From Rhodobacterales bacterium HKCCE4037 (GTDB lineage: Bacteria; Pseudomonadota; Alphaproteobacteria; Rhodobacterales; Rhodobacteraceae), in contig WVSM01000004.1 in assembly GCA_015689645.1 (NCBI GenBank), forward strand, positions 62,001 through 126,000: a stretch of DNA of 64,000 nt. The letters are read 5' to 3'. The translations under genes and the position numbers were made by a program. Below the pieces are notes generated by a model. The model made no database searches and was not told where the DNA came from. It saw only the letters and a program-made list of their open reading frames with translations. This document shows positions 1-9,046 of this stretch, in pieces; position 1 is the stretch's first letter; each line of letters opens with the position of its first letter.

Positions 1-1159
1 TATATCGAAGCGGGTCGAGGTCGGTGATCGTCAGCGCATAGGCCACGAGGCTGCCCGCCCCCGACCCCCGGCCCGGGCCCACGGGGATATCGTTGTCCTT
101 GGCCCATTTGATGAAGTCGGCCACGATCAGGAAGTAGCCGGGGAAGCCCATGCCTTCGATGATCCCAAGCTCGAAATCGAGCCGGGCCTGGTAGTCCTCG
201 ACGCTCGCGGCATGCGGGATCACGGCAAGCCGCGCCTGAAGCCCCTCGTTCGCCTGCCTGCGCAGTTCCTCCACCTCGTCTTCAGCGAAGGTCGGCAGGA
301 TCGGGTCGTGGGTTTCGGCCCGGAAGGCGCAGCGGCGAGCGATCTCGACGGTATTTTCCAGCGCCTCGGGCAGGTCGGCGAAAAGCGCGGCCATCTCCTC
401 GGGTGTCTTGAAATAATGCTGTGGCGTCAGGCGGCGGCGCGGCTCGGACTGGTCGACGTAGGCGCCCTGCGCCACGCAGAGCATCGCGTCGTGGGCCTCG
501 TACATGTCGGGCTTGGGAAAATAGACATCGTTCGTGGCGACCAGCGGCAGGCCGAGCTCGTAGGCCAGTTCGACATGTCCGCGTTCGGTCAGCTTCTCGG
601 CCTCGGGCAGGCCGCCGTCGCCCGGATGACGCTGCAACTCGACGTAAAGGCGGTCCGGGTAGATCGCGGACAGCGTTTTCAGCAGCGCCTCGGCCTTGGG
701 ACGCTGCCCACCGCGCAGGTGCAGGCCCACAGGCCCCTCCGGTCCGCCGCTCAGGCAGATCACGCCGTCCGAATGGGCTTCAAGTTCCGACATGGTCACG
801 TGGGGAACGGACCCGTCGCCGCGCAGGTAGAGCGCGGAATTCAGCTTCATCAGGTTCTCGTAACCCTTGCGGTTCTGGGCCAGCAGAACCACCGCTGCAG
901 GCGCGCGCGGCTTCTCACCCGGCGCGGCAACCTCGTATTCCAGATCGACCTGGCATCCGACGATCGGCTGCACGCCGCCCTTCTTCGCCATCTCGGAAAA
1001 TTCGAGCGCACAGAACATGTTGTTCGTGTCCGTGACGGCAACCGCAGGCATCCCCGCATGGGCCACCATGTCGGGCAATTTCTTCACGCGCATCGCACCT
1101 TCCAGTAACGAATACTCGGTATGCAGGCGCAGATGGATAAAGCGTGGCGATTTGGTCAT
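1..1159 (-). CDS. dnaE: DNA polymerase III alpha subunit, 5' part only (partial)
   Basis: Catalytic subunit of the replicative polymerase. About 386 codons are inside the window and the gene continues past the left edge. The protein starts [17 protein letters not shown], the usual PHP-domain opening, followed by [15 protein letters not shown], where many DnaE proteins have TDHGN. Near the window edge [16 protein letters not shown] marks entry into the polymerase core. The start at 1159 is the natural one because the conserved N-terminus begins within a few residues. It is transcribed leftwards, divergently from the small gene at 1281. Identification is secure; only the C-terminal two thirds are missing because of the window boundary. 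Confidence 0.97.
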   Translation of the reverse strand, partial: MTKSPRFIHLRLHTEYSLLEGAMRVKKLPDMVAHAGMPAVAVTDTNNMFCALEFSEMAKKGGVQPIVGCQVDLEYEVAAPGEKPRAPAAVVLLAQNRKGYENLMKLNSALYLRGDGSVPHVTMSELEAHSDGVICLSGGPEGPVGLHLRGGQRPKAEALLKTLSAIYPDRLYVELQRHPGDGGLPEAEKLTERGHVELAYELGLPLVATNDVYFPKPDMYEAHDAMLCVAQGAYVDQSEPRRRLTPQHYFKTPEEMAALFADLPEALENTVEIARRCAFRAETHDPILPTFAEDEVEELRRQANEGLQARLAVIPHAASVEDYQARLDFELGIIEGMGFPGYFLIVADFIKWAKDNDIPVGPGRGSGAGSLVAYALTITDLDPLRY

Positions 1160-1280
1160 AGCGGCACAATATGTGCGCCCTTCACGACTGAAAAGGGCTG
1201 GACCGCCACAATATGCCATAGCATGAGGAACCATGACCTGCCGGCGAAGTTAGTGGCATGTTAACAAGGAAAAAGACCCG

Positions 1281-1427
1281 ATGGACCGCCTGCTCGTAAA
1301 CTCGCTGACAACTGTTGGAATCGCCCTCTCCCTGCTGCTGGTGACCGGCGTGGTTCAACTGGAACCTGTTCAGGCAAGCACTCCCCCTCTGCAAGGTAAT
1401 GCAAAGCTCGCCGATCTGGCTGAGTGA
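1281..1427 (+). CDS. putative 48-residue membrane or secreted peptide
   Basis: This short open reading frame codes MDRLLVNSLTTVGIALSLLL followed by VTGVVQLEPVQAS and a short polar tail ending LADLAE. The sequence has a hydrophobic stretch at about residues 9-25 and a possible signal-peptidase site near VQAS. An AAGGA sequence lies about ten bases upstream of the ATG. It sits between divergent dnaE and the arsR operator region, so it could be a real small exported peptide. No family is recognised. The call rests only on the ribosome binding site, the hydrophobic segment and the lack of a competing gene on this strand. Confidence 0.45.
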   Translation: MDRLLVNSLTTVGIALSLLLVTGVVQLEPVQASTPPLQGNAKLADLAE

Positions 1428-1442
1428 TGCTTAATATCGGCT

Positions 1443-1466
1443 TTAGTTAGCCGAACGGCTATCTAA
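1443..1466. promoter_or_regulatory. palindromic operator, copy 1 (putative ArsR-family site)
   Basis: TTAGTTAGCC, four bases GAAC, then GGCTATCTAA: arms are inverted repeats with one mismatch. It lies just upstream of the arsR-like gene and shares its left arm exactly with the copy at 1482. The centre-to-centre distance is 39 bp. Location, symmetry and duplication suggest an autoregulatory operator, which is inferred. Confidence 0.6.
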
Positions 1467-1481
1467 ATCGTCGCACCCATG

Positions 1482-1505
1482 TTAGTTAGCCCTATGGCTA
1501 ACCAA
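1482..1505. promoter_or_regulatory. palindromic operator, copy 2, overlapping the arsR start
   Basis: TTAGTTAGCC, four bases CTAT, then GGCTAACCAA: arms are inverted repeats with one mismatch. The preferred ATG of the ArsR-like gene (1494-1496) lies inside this palindrome, so a bound repressor would cover the translation start and any short leader. The left arm is identical to copy 1. Confidence 0.6.
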
Positions 1506-1832
1506 CTTGATTCGATATTCGCAGCTCTCTCCGACCCCACAAGGCGCGCCGTCATCGCGCGCCTCGGACAGGGCGAAGCTGCCGTGAAAACGCTTGCCGA
1601 GCCCCATGACATGGCGCTCCCGAGCTTCCTCAAACACATCGACACGCTGGAGCGCGCGGGCCTTGTCCGGTCCCGCAAGGACGGCCGGGTGCGCGTCTGC
1701 ACCCTGCATCCGGAGGCTCTGGCCGTCGTCGAAACCTGGATCGACCAGCAGAAACGCCTGTGGGAAGGGCGGCTCGACCGGCTGTCCGCACTGGCTGAAC
1801 AGATCGCCTCAGATGGAAAGGACATCCAATGA
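1494..1832 (+). CDS. ArsR-family winged-helix repressor, SRPBCC-linked type
   Basis: About 112 residues if started at MANQLDSIFAALSDPTRR; an in-frame ATG at 1479 would add five residues. DPTRRAVIARL is the hallmark opening of the ArsR/SmtB-like regulators found next to AHSA1/SRPBCC genes. The recognition helix region is around MALPSFLKHIDTLERAGLV. The metal-binding cysteine motif of classic ArsR is absent, so metal sensing is unlikely. Neither start has a clear Shine-Dalgarno sequence, so the transcript may be leaderless. The stop overlaps the next gene by ATGA, giving an arsR-SRPBCC-SRPBCC operon, probably autorepressed through the two palindromes. Confidence 0.88.
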   Translation: MANQLDSIFAALSDPTRRAVIARLGQGEAAVKTLAEPHDMALPSFLKHIDTLERAGLVRSRKDGRVRVCTLHPEALAVVETWIDQQKRLWEGRLDRLSALAEQIASDGKDIQ

Positions 1833-2314
1833 CTTCGGAACCGAACATCACCCACGACAGCTTTACCCTGACGCGCGAGATTGCTGCATCCCCGGCACAG
1901 GTCTTTGCCTGTTGGGCAGACCCGATGCTCAAACGCCGGTGGTTTGTGGAATCGGACGGGCCGGAATGGCAGACGGCGGACTACGCCCTCGATTTCCGCA
2001 CCGGCGGGACGGAGACCGGGCGCTTTGAATTGTCCGAAGGACCAGGTGCGGGAGAACATCGACAGATCGCGCATTTCCTCGACATCGCGGATGATCACCG
2101 CATCGTCTATGCCTACACGATGGCCATCAATGGACGCATCCATTCGGCATCGCTTGCCACCGTGACCTTCGCCTCAACCGGCAGCAACCGCACGCACCTC
2201 ACCTTCCACGAGCAGATGACCGTCATCGGCGACAGCGACGGCGTTAAGGGCCGGCGTCACGGCTGGATACATCTTCTCAACGCGCTCGAACACACTCTCA
2301 AGGAGGCCGCATGA
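1829..2314 (+). CDS. SRPBCC (AHSA1-like) domain protein
   Basis: A 161-residue START/SRPBCC-fold protein of the Aha1 C-terminal-like group. It begins with the usual beta strand and helix pattern (FTLTREIAASPAQVFACWAD) and ends in the long C-terminal helix (GWIHLLNALEHTL). These proteins bind hydrophobic ligands, but no substrate can be inferred here. Its start overlaps the regulator stop and its stop overlaps the next SRPBCC gene, both as ATGA, so the three are translationally coupled. Pairing of an ArsR-type regulator with AHSA1-like proteins is a common arrangement whose physiological role is mostly unknown. Confidence 0.85.
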   Translation: MTSEPNITHDSFTLTREIAASPAQVFACWADPMLKRRWFVESDGPEWQTADYALDFRTGGTETGRFELSEGPGAGEHRQIAHFLDIADDHRIVYAYTMAINGRIHSASLATVTFASTGSNRTHLTFHEQMTVIGDSDGVKGRRHGWIHLLNALEHTLKEAA

Positions 2315-2760
2315 TGGGCACCGACACCGACACGTTCCACTTCTCCCGCAATTTGCCGCTGCCGCCCGATCGTCTCTGGCACTTGATGACGGACGCCAAG
2401 GCGCGGGAGGCCTGGGGCGCGCCCGGTGAGCATACGCTCGACGTGATGGAAGCCGACACGCGCGTCGGCGGTATCGATCGGCACCGCTGCGGCCCGGCCG
2501 ATGCGCCGGAGTTCGAGGTCGAAACTCGGTGGATGCGACTGGACGGGCCCCATGACGCGGTGTTCACCGAGATGGTCGAAATGGGTGGTATGGCGCTTGG
2601 GGTCAGCCTCGTGACCTATCACCTCGCCGCAGAGGGTTCGGGGACCGCGCTGAGCGTCACTGTGGCCGTCTCGTCTTTCGTGGGACCGGAGATGATGGCC
2701 GATTTCAAAGCCGGCTGGTCGGGCGGGCTCGACAATCTCGAACGGGTCGCGCGCGCTTAG
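2311..2760 (+). CDS. SRPBCC (AHSA1-like) domain protein, second copy
   Basis: A 149-residue protein with the same fold as its upstream neighbour: FHFSRNLPLPPDRLWHLMTD at the N-terminus, and a terminal helix MADFKAGWSGGLDNLERVA. ATG codons at 2311 and 2314 are both possible starts. It is the last gene of the regulator operon; 152 bases without an obvious terminator separate it from xdhA. Identity to the upstream paralogue is low, so the pair is probably an old duplication or two separately recruited members. Ligand unknown. Confidence 0.85.
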   Translation: MMGTDTDTFHFSRNLPLPPDRLWHLMTDAKAREAWGAPGEHTLDVMEADTRVGGIDRHRCGPADAPEFEVETRWMRLDGPHDAVFTEMVEMGGMALGVSLVTYHLAAEGSGTALSVTVAVSSFVGPEMMADFKAGWSGGLDNLERVARA

Positions 2761-2912
2761 AGCTGAAGCGTACCAATCCAACCAAGGCTTGAAATCGAGA
2801 GACATCCGATATTTGCTGAGGAAGGCCCGAACCGGGGCCGCCCCTCTACGCCGCATCGAGGGACGGATGGCCACCCCAACACCCGATAAGGTAACGCGGC
2901 GGGCACATATCC

Positions 2913-4313
2913 ATGACGATCCGGTTCCTTCTGAACGGAGAACCGCAGGCGGTTGAGGCAACGCCCACCACCACCCTGCTCGACTGGCTGCGCGAACACG
3001 TGCGGCTGACAGGCACCAAGGAGGGCTGCAACGAAGGCGATTGCGGCGCCTGCACGGTGATGGTGACTGACCCGGACGGCTCTGCGCGCAGCCTCAACGC
3101 CTGTATCCTGTTCCTGCCCCAGCTTCACGGCCGCGCCGTGCGCACGGTCGAAGGCATCGCCGCGCCGGACGGCACGCTGCACCCGGTGCAGCAGGCGATG
3201 GTCGATCACCACGGCTCGCAATGCGGCTTCTGCACGCCCGGCTTCATCGCCGCCATGGCGACGGCGCATCTGAACGGCGCGACGGACCATGCCGACCAGA
3301 TCGCGGGAAACCTTTGCCGCTGCACCGGCTACGCTCCGATCCTGCGCGCAGCTGAGGCCGCCGCCGGCGCACCCGTCCCGGCCCATATGCGGATGGACGC
3401 CGAGATCCTGGCGGCCATCGGCTCGGAAATCGCCTCGGAGGAGCGTGACGACGCAGGCAGCCCCGCCACGCCGACCTCGGCCGACGAGCTCGCCGAATGG
3501 TACACGGCGAATCCTGACGCCACCCTGATCGCGGGGGCCACGGACGTCGGCCTTTGGGTCACCAAACAGCTTCGCGACCTCAAATCCGTGGCCTTCCTGA
3601 ACCAGTGCGGCGACCTGCGCGGCATTGTTGCCGATAGCGAAACGATCCGCATCGGCGCGATGACCAATATGGAAGAGGTCCGCGCGTTTTTCGCCGACCG
3701 CCACCCGGGTTTTGCCGAGATGCTGCGCCGCTATGGATCGGTCCAGGTGCGCAACGCCGCCACGATCGGCGGAAATATCGCCAACGGCTCCCCCATCGGG
3801 GACAGCCCGCCCGCGCTGATCGCTCTCGGCGCGACATTGCACCTGCGCAAGGGGACCACGCGTCGCAACGTCCCGTTGGAGAACTTCTTTCTGGACTACG
3901 GGAAACAGGACCGCGCGCCCGGTGAATTCGTGGAGGCCGTCAGCCTGCCCGTGCAGCCCGACACGCTACGGGTCTACAAATTGTCGAAACGCTTCGATCA
4001 GGACATTTCCGCCGTCTGCGGCGCGTTCAACCTGACGATTTCGGACGGCGTCGTGCAATCGGCCCGCATTGCTTTCGGCGGAATGGCCGGCGTTCCCAAG
4101 CGTGCCTCGACCGTCGAGGCCGCGCTGATCGGCCAGCCGCTAAGCGAGGCCTCGGCCCGCGCTGCCCTTCCAGCCTTTGGCGATGACTTCACCCCGATGT
4201 CCGACATGCGCGCCTCCGCCGCTTACCGTCTGGAGACGGCACGAAACATGCTCCTGCGCTACGCCGCAGAAGTGTCGGGCGCGAAGGCGAATGTGCTGGA
4301 GGTCCGGCCATGA
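2913..4313 (+). CDS. xdhA: xanthine dehydrogenase small subunit (2Fe-2S and FAD)
   Basis: 466 residues. It carries the electron-transfer half of xanthine dehydrogenase, which oxidises hypoxanthine to xanthine and urate. The N-terminal ferredoxin-like domain has [11 protein letters not shown] (first 2Fe-2S cluster) and the helical domain has CGFCTPGF plus CRCTGY (second cluster). The FAD domain follows from about residue 190 with [11 protein letters not shown] and [15 protein letters not shown]. Length matches bacterial XdhA. ATG follows a GGCGGG stretch. It opens a plus-strand operon in which almost every junction is an overlap, reaching to 12947. Confidence 0.96.
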   Translation: MTIRFLLNGEPQAVEATPTTTLLDWLREHVRLTGTKEGCNEGDCGACTVMVTDPDGSARSLNACILFLPQLHGRAVRTVEGIAAPDGTLHPVQQAMVDHHGSQCGFCTPGFIAAMATAHLNGATDHADQIAGNLCRCTGYAPILRAAEAAAGAPVPAHMRMDAEILAAIGSEIASEERDDAGSPATPTSADELAEWYTANPDATLIAGATDVGLWVTKQLRDLKSVAFLNQCGDLRGIVADSETIRIGAMTNMEEVRAFFADRHPGFAEMLRRYGSVQVRNAATIGGNIANGSPIGDSPPALIALGATLHLRKGTTRRNVPLENFFLDYGKQDRAPGEFVEAVSLPVQPDTLRVYKLSKRFDQDISAVCGAFNLTISDGVVQSARIAFGGMAGVPKRASTVEAALIGQPLSEASARAALPAFGDDFTPMSDMRASAAYRLETARNMLLRYAAEVSGAKANVLEVRP

Positions 4314-6751
4314 GCGTTCACAAGCCCCTGCCCCATGATGCGGCGCGCCTGCACGTGACCGGCCAGGCGCGGTATGTCGACGACATCCCCACGCCACCCG
4401 ATTGCCTTCACCTCGCCTTCGGCCTGAGCAAGATCGCCAAGGGCCGGATCGAAGCGATGGACCTGGAGGCCTGCCGGTCGGCGGATGGCGTCGTTGCCGT
4501 GATTGCGGGCGCTGACCTTTCACAGATCCCCGATTGCTCCCCATCTAACCACGACGAGCCGCTTTTGTCGGACGGATCGGTCCATTACGCGGGCCAGCCG
4601 CTGTTCATAATCGCGGCGACCAGCCACCTCGCGGCCCGCCGCGCGGCGGCACGGGCCAGGATCGAGATCCGGGAGGAACAGCCGATCCTGACGCTCGACG
4701 ACGCCTTGGCCGCTGAAAGCCGCTTCGAGGATGGTCCCCGCATCTACACCAAGGGTGACGTGGAGAAGGCGCTGGCCGGAGCCGCCCATCTCATCGAAGG
4801 CAAGATCGACGTCGGCGGGCAGGAGCACTTCTACCTCGAAGGGCAAGCCGCGCTCGCCCTGCCGCAGGAAGGCGGTGACATGGTGGTGCAATCCTCGTCG
4901 CAGCACCCGACCGAGATCCAGCACAAGGTGGCCGATGCGCTCGGGGTGCCGATGCATGCGGTCCGCGTCGAAGTGCGTCGGATGGGCGGTGGTTTCGGCG
5001 GCAAGGAAAGCCAAGGCAACCATCTGGCGATTGCCTGCGCGGTGATGGCCGCGCGCACCGGCAAGCCGTGCAAGATGCGCTACGACCGGGACGACGATTT
5101 TGTGGTGACCGGCAAACGCCACGATTGCCGGATCGAATACCGCGCCGGGTTCGATGCAGAGGGGCGGATTCTCGGCGTCGATTTCACCCAGCTCGTGCGC
5201 TGCGGATGGGCGATGGACCTGTCTCTGCCGGTGGCCGACCGCGCGATGCTCCACGCCGACAACGCCTACCTTCTGCCCGCCGCGCGGATCACCTCCCACC
5301 GGCTGAAGACCAACACGCAAAGCGCCACCGCCTACCGGGGCTTTGGCGGTCCGCAGGGCATGGTCGGGATCGAGCGGGTGATGGATCACGCCGCACATGT
5401 GATGGGCATGGACCCATTGGAGCTGCGGCGCCTGAACTATTATCGGGAGGCACCCGCGGCAGAGGGCGGACCCTCCGGGGGGAGTTTTTCCGGCAAGATG
5501 AAAGGATCGCCGCTCGAAACGGCCGACCTTGCGGGGCGCGGCTCCGTCCGGGTCTCCGGCGGAAGCGGCGGCGCGAAACGCTTCGGTGGGGCGCATTCTC
5601 CGGTGCCGGGCGGAGAAGCGGCGAATACGACGCCCTACGGGATGGAAGTCGAAGATTTCATCCTGAGGGAGATGACGGAGCACTTGTCCACAAGCTGCGG
5701 GTTCGAAAATCGCAAGCAGGCTGTGGAGAAGTGGAACTCCGAAAACGCGGTCCTGAAGCGGGGGATCGCCCTGACGCCGGTGAAGTTCGGCATCTCCTTC
5801 ACGCTCACTCACCTCAACCAGGCCGGCGCGTTGGTGCATGTCTACCAGGATGGCTCGATCCACATGAACCACGGCGGGACCGAGATGGGACAGGGCCTGT
5901 TCCAGAAGGTTGCGCAGGTCGCGGCTGACCGGTTCGGGGTGGATGTGGGTCATGTGAAGATCACCGCCACCGATACGGGCAAAGTGCCCAACACGTCGGC
6001 CACGGCGGCGTCGTCCGGCACCGACCTGAACGGCATGGCCGTGAAGGCCGCCTGCGACACGATCCGGGACCGGATCGCCGAAGTGGTGGCCCGGGATCTG
6101 CAGGCCGAGCCGGAACAGGTCGTCTTCGTCGATGGCGAGGTCCGGGCCGGGTCTGCGGCGATGCCGTTCAAGGAGGCCGTGACGAAAGCGTACATGGCGC
6201 GGGTGAGCCTGTCGGCGACCGGCTTCTACAGCACGCCGAAGATCGAATGGGATCGCATCGCCGGAAAGGGTCGCCCGTTCTTCTATTTCGCCTACGGCGC
6301 GGCCTGTTCCGAGGTCGTCATCGACACGCTCACGGGCGAGAACCGCATTCTGCGCACCGACATCCTGCATGACGCGGGCGCGTCGCTGAACCCGGCGCTG
6401 GACATCGGGCAGATCGAGGGCGGCTTCGTGCAGGGCGCGGGATGGCTGACGATGGAAGAGCTGGTCTGGGACGACAAGGGCGTGCTCAGGACCCACGCGC
6501 CGTCGACCTACAAGATCCCGGCCGCGTCGGACACACCCGCGGTGTTCAACGTGGCGCTTTACGACGGAGCCAATCGCGAAGACACGATCTATCGCTCCAA
6601 GGCGGTGGGGGAGCCACCCTTCATGCTGGGGATCAGCGTGTTCTCCGCGCTTGGACATGCCTGCGCGGCGGCGGGTCCGAACTTCCCCGACCTGCAGGCT
6701 CCGGCGACACCCGAGGCCGTGCTGGCCGCCGTCGGACGGGCCCGTGGCTGA
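4310..6751 (+). CDS. xdhB: xanthine dehydrogenase large subunit (molybdopterin)
   Basis: 813 residues; catalytic molybdenum subunit. Visible motifs: [20 protein letters not shown] (substrate Glu), [11 protein letters not shown] (substrate Arg) and [11 protein letters not shown] with the catalytic glutamate that activates the Mo-OH ligand. It overlaps xdhA by ATGA and xdhC by GTGGCTGA. Oddity: about residues 384-438 form a Gly/Ser-rich, low-complexity insertion between NYYREAP and [11 protein letters not shown]. The coding DNA of that insertion matches an intergenic repeat found three more times in the window. The reading frame stays open and all catalytic motifs are intact, so the enzyme is probably functional. 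Confidence 0.96.
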   Translation: MSVHKPLPHDAARLHVTGQARYVDDIPTPPDCLHLAFGLSKIAKGRIEAMDLEACRSADGVVAVIAGADLSQIPDCSPSNHDEPLLSDGSVHYAGQPLFIIAATSHLAARRAAARARIEIREEQPILTLDDALAAESRFEDGPRIYTKGDVEKALAGAAHLIEGKIDVGGQEHFYLEGQAALALPQEGGDMVVQSSSQHPTEIQHKVADALGVPMHAVRVEVRRMGGGFGGKESQGNHLAIACAVMAARTGKPCKMRYDRDDDFVVTGKRHDCRIEYRAGFDAEGRILGVDFTQLVRCGWAMDLSLPVADRAMLHADNAYLLPAARITSHRLKTNTQSATAYRGFGGPQGMVGIERVMDHAAHVMGMDPLELRRLNYYREAPAAEGGPSGGSFSGKMKGSPLETADLAGRGSVRVSGGSGGAKRFGGAHSPVPGGEAANTTPYGMEVEDFILREMTEHLSTSCGFENRKQAVEKWNSENAVLKRGIALTPVKFGISFTLTHLNQAGALVHVYQDGSIHMNHGGTEMGQGLFQKVAQVAADRFGVDVGHVKITATDTGKVPNTSATAASSGTDLNGMAVKAACDTIRDRIAEVVARDLQAEPEQVVFVDGEVRAGSAAMPFKEAVTKAYMARVSLSATGFYSTPKIEWDRIAGKGRPFFYFAYGAACSEVVIDTLTGENRILRTDILHDAGASLNPALDIGQIEGGFVQGAGWLTMEELVWDDKGVLRTHAPSTYKIPAASDTPAVFNVALYDGANREDTIYRSKAVGEPPFMLGISVFSALGHACAAAGPNFPDLQAPATPEAVLAAVGRARG
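5465..5510 (-). repeat. Rhodobacterales-type intergenic repeat embedded in xdhB
   Basis: On the plus strand the core TTTTCCGGCAAGATGAAAGG (5486-5505) is the reverse complement of sequence at 50524-50543, and close to copies at 21531 and 59680. Upstream, GGCGGAC plus CCTCCGGGGGGAG corresponds to the GC-rich hairpin part of the 59.7-kb copy. Relative to the conserved core, the 13-base GC block is flipped. It is translated in frame as [15 protein letters not shown]. Confidence 0.8.
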
Positions 6752-7508
6752 GGCGCTGATCGTCACGGTCGCAGCCACGCGCGGATCTGCCCCGCGCGAG
6801 GCGGGCACGGCGATGCGGGTCAGTGCAGACGGGATCGAGGGAACGATCGGCGGCGGCGCGCTGGAATGGGAGGCGATGCGGATCGCCCGCCAGATGCTGG
6901 CGCGCGGCGAGACCGAGGCGCGGCTGACCTTTCCGCTTGGCCCGGCGCTTGGCCAATGCTGCGGCGGAAGCGTGACGCTGACCTTCTCGGCTGTGGATAA
7001 CAGCTCCGAGACACTGCGCACACCGCTCTGGATCTGGGGAGCGGGGCACGTCGGGCGTGCACTTGTCCACACGATCTCCCCACTCCAAGAGTTTGATATT
7101 ACTTGGATCGACACGGCTCGCGATCGTTTTCCACAGGACTTTCCGAAGGATGTTGCCCCGACCGTTGCCACCGACCCGCCGCGCCTTGCGCCCCACGCAC
7201 CGCTCGACGCGCACCACCTTGTCCTGACCTATTCCCACGACATCGACCTCGCCCTTTGCGACTCCCTGCTGCGGCGCGACTTTGCCAGCTGCGGGTTGAT
7301 CGGTTCAGCGACCAAGTGGGCCCGATTCCGCAAACGGCTCGCCCAATTGGGCCATTCCGATGCACAAATTTCACGCATCCTGTGCCCGATCGGTGACCCT
7401 TCCCTCGGCAAACATCCCCAAGCCATTGCGATTGGGGTCGCGGCGCGGCTACTTGATGGGCAATTGCTGCAAGAATCGGCACAGGCGCAAACGTCTGGGG
7501 GGACATGA
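6744..7508 (+). CDS. xdhC: xanthine dehydrogenase accessory factor XdhC
   Basis: About 254 residues starting at the GTG inside GTGGCTGA, overlapping the xdhB stop. XdhC binds the molybdenum cofactor, mediates its sulfuration and inserts it into XdhB. The XdhC/CoxI N-terminal domain is seen in VTVAATRGSAPREAGTAM and GTIGGGALEWEAMR. The C-terminal Rossmann-like domain starts at LWIWGAGHVGRALVH and ends near GDPSLGKHPQAIAIGVAA. A longer in-frame ATG at 6651 would lie deep inside xdhB and gives non-homologous sequence, so it is not used. The stop overlaps the ABC ATPase gene, linking enzyme maturation with uptake. Confidence 0.94.
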   Translation: MAEALIVTVAATRGSAPREAGTAMRVSADGIEGTIGGGALEWEAMRIARQMLARGETEARLTFPLGPALGQCCGGSVTLTFSAVDNSSETLRTPLWIWGAGHVGRALVHTISPLQEFDITWIDTARDRFPQDFPKDVAPTVATDPPRLAPHAPLDAHHLVLTYSHDIDLALCDSLLRRDFASCGLIGSATKWARFRKRLAQLGHSDAQISRILCPIGDPSLGKHPQAIAIGVAARLLDGQLLQESAQAQTSGGT

Positions 7509-9046
7509 CGGCACCACTTCTCGATCTCCGGGGGCTGACCAAGGCCTATCCCGGCGTCATCGCGAATGACGACGTCTCGTTCGCGATTCAGCCCGGTGAG
7601 GTCCACGCGCTTCTGGGCGAGAACGGTGCCGGGAAATCCACCCTCGTGAAAATGATCTACGGCCTCGTGAAGCCGGACAGCGGCACGATGGCACTCAACG
7701 GCACCTCCTACACGCCGGCCGAACCGCGCGCCGCCCGCGCGCAGGGCGTGGCGATGGTGTTCCAGCATTTCTCGCTCTTCGAGGCGCTCACCGTCGCCGA
7801 GAACATCGCGCTTGGCATGGAAAATCCGCCAAAGCCCCGTGACCTCAGCGCCCGCATCAGCGACGTCAGCCACGCCTATGGCTTGCCGCTGGACCCCGAA
7901 AGCCTCGTCGGCGATCTCAGTGCGGGCGAGCGCCAACGGGTCGAGATAATCCGTTGCCTGTTGCAGGACCCGAAGCTCCTGATCATGGATGAACCGACCT
8001 CCGTCCTGACGCCGCAGGAGGTGGAGATCCTGTTTCACACGCTGCGCAAGCTCAGCGCTGAAGGCACGGCGATCCTCTATATCTCCCACAAGCTTGAGGA
8101 GATCCGGGCGCTGTGTGACGCGGCAACAATCTTGCGGCTCGGCAAGGTGGTCGGCGCCTGCGACCCGAAAGAGACGTCGGCCGCGCGGATGGCCGAACTG
8201 ATGGTCGGCAAGTCGCTGGCGCAACCGGCGCGCGACGCCGCCGATGCGGGCGAGGTTCTGCTGGAAGCGCGTGGACTGAACCTGCCGGCGGCCTCCGCCT
8301 TCGGCACGTCCCTGCGCGACATCAGGTTCGAGGTGCGCGCGGGCGAAATTCTCGGGATCGGCGGCGTGGCAGGCAACGGGCAGGACGAGCTGCTGGCCGT
8401 CCTCTCCGGCGAACGCCCCACGCCAGTCGGCGCGGTTTGGTTCAATGGCGAAGACCTTGCCAGGCGCACGCCGGAAGCGCGGCGGGGTCTCGGCATCCTG
8501 TCGGCACCCGAGGAACGGCTCGGCCATGCCGCCGCGCCGGACATGAGCCTGACGGAAAACGCCGTGCTGACCGGGTCTGCCCGCAAGGGGCTGACGAAGA
8601 ACGGCTTCATCGGCTGGGGCCGGGCGCGTGCCTTCGCAGACGAAATCATCGAGCGGTTCGATGTACGCACCCCCGGCAACCACGTCGCGGCGCGGGCGCT
8701 TTCGGGCGGCAACCTTCAGAAATTCGTGGTGGGCCGCGAGATCCTGCAGGATCCGGTGGTCCTGGTCATCAACCAGCCCACGTGGGGCGTCGATGCCTCC
8801 GCCGCGGCCGATATCCGGCAGGCGCTGCTGGACCTTGCCCAGAAAGGTGCGGCCGTCATCGTCATCAGCCAGGACCTCGACGAGCTTCTGGAAATCTCCG
8901 ACCGGTTCTGCGCCCTGAACGAGGGTCGCCTGAGTGACCCGCGCCCCGCGCGCGGGCTGTCGATGGAGGAAATCGGCCTGATGCTCGGCGGCGCGCATGG
9001 GATGCACGAAGCCGACGGGACCGCCCTGCACGAGGCCACGACATGA
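7505..9046 (+). CDS. BMP-type nucleoside/purine ABC importer, ATPase
   Basis: 513 residues with two fused ABC domains, like YufO/NupA-type and sugar (RbsA-like) ATPases. The first domain has Walker [10 protein letters not shown], signature LSAGERQRVEI and Walker B LLIMDEPTS. The second has a degenerate P-loop GGVAGNGQDELL and signature ALSGGNLQKFVVG, with NQPTWGVD in place of the usual Walker B context. Degeneracy of the second P-loop is normal for the family. Overlap with xdhC strongly suggests that the transported solute is a purine base or nucleoside (hypoxanthine, xanthine or similar); this is inferred from context. Confidence 0.93.
   Translation: MTAPLLDLRGLTKAYPGVIANDDVSFAIQPGEVHALLGENGAGKSTLVKMIYGLVKPDSGTMALNGTSYTPAEPRAARAQGVAMVFQHFSLFEALTVAENIALGMENPPKPRDLSARISDVSHAYGLPLDPESLVGDLSAGERQRVEIIRCLLQDPKLLIMDEPTSVLTPQEVEILFHTLRKLSAEGTAILYISHKLEEIRALCDAATILRLGKVVGACDPKETSAARMAELMVGKSLAQPARDAADAGEVLLEARGLNLPAASAFGTSLRDIRFEVRAGEILGIGGVAGNGQDELLAVLSGERPTPVGAVWFNGEDLARRTPEARRGLGILSAPEERLGHAAAPDMSLTENAVLTGSARKGLTKNGFIGWGRARAFADEIIERFDVRTPGNHVAARALSGGNLQKFVVGREILQDPVVLVINQPTWGVDASAAADIRQALLDLAQKGAAVIVISQDLDELLEISDRFCALNEGRLSDPRPARGLSMEEIGLMLGGAHGMHEADGTALHEATT

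Noticed and set aside
2789-2815. TTGAAA and TATTTG upstream of xdhA as a promoter
   Set aside because: Spacing is only about 15 bases and the -10 is poor; the real xdh promoter cannot be assigned.
4520-7171. 883-codon open frame on the minus strand
   Set aside because: It lies opposite xdhB and xdhC, has a His/Arg/Gly-rich composition typical of antisense frames in GC-rich DNA, and the plus-strand genes have clear motifs.
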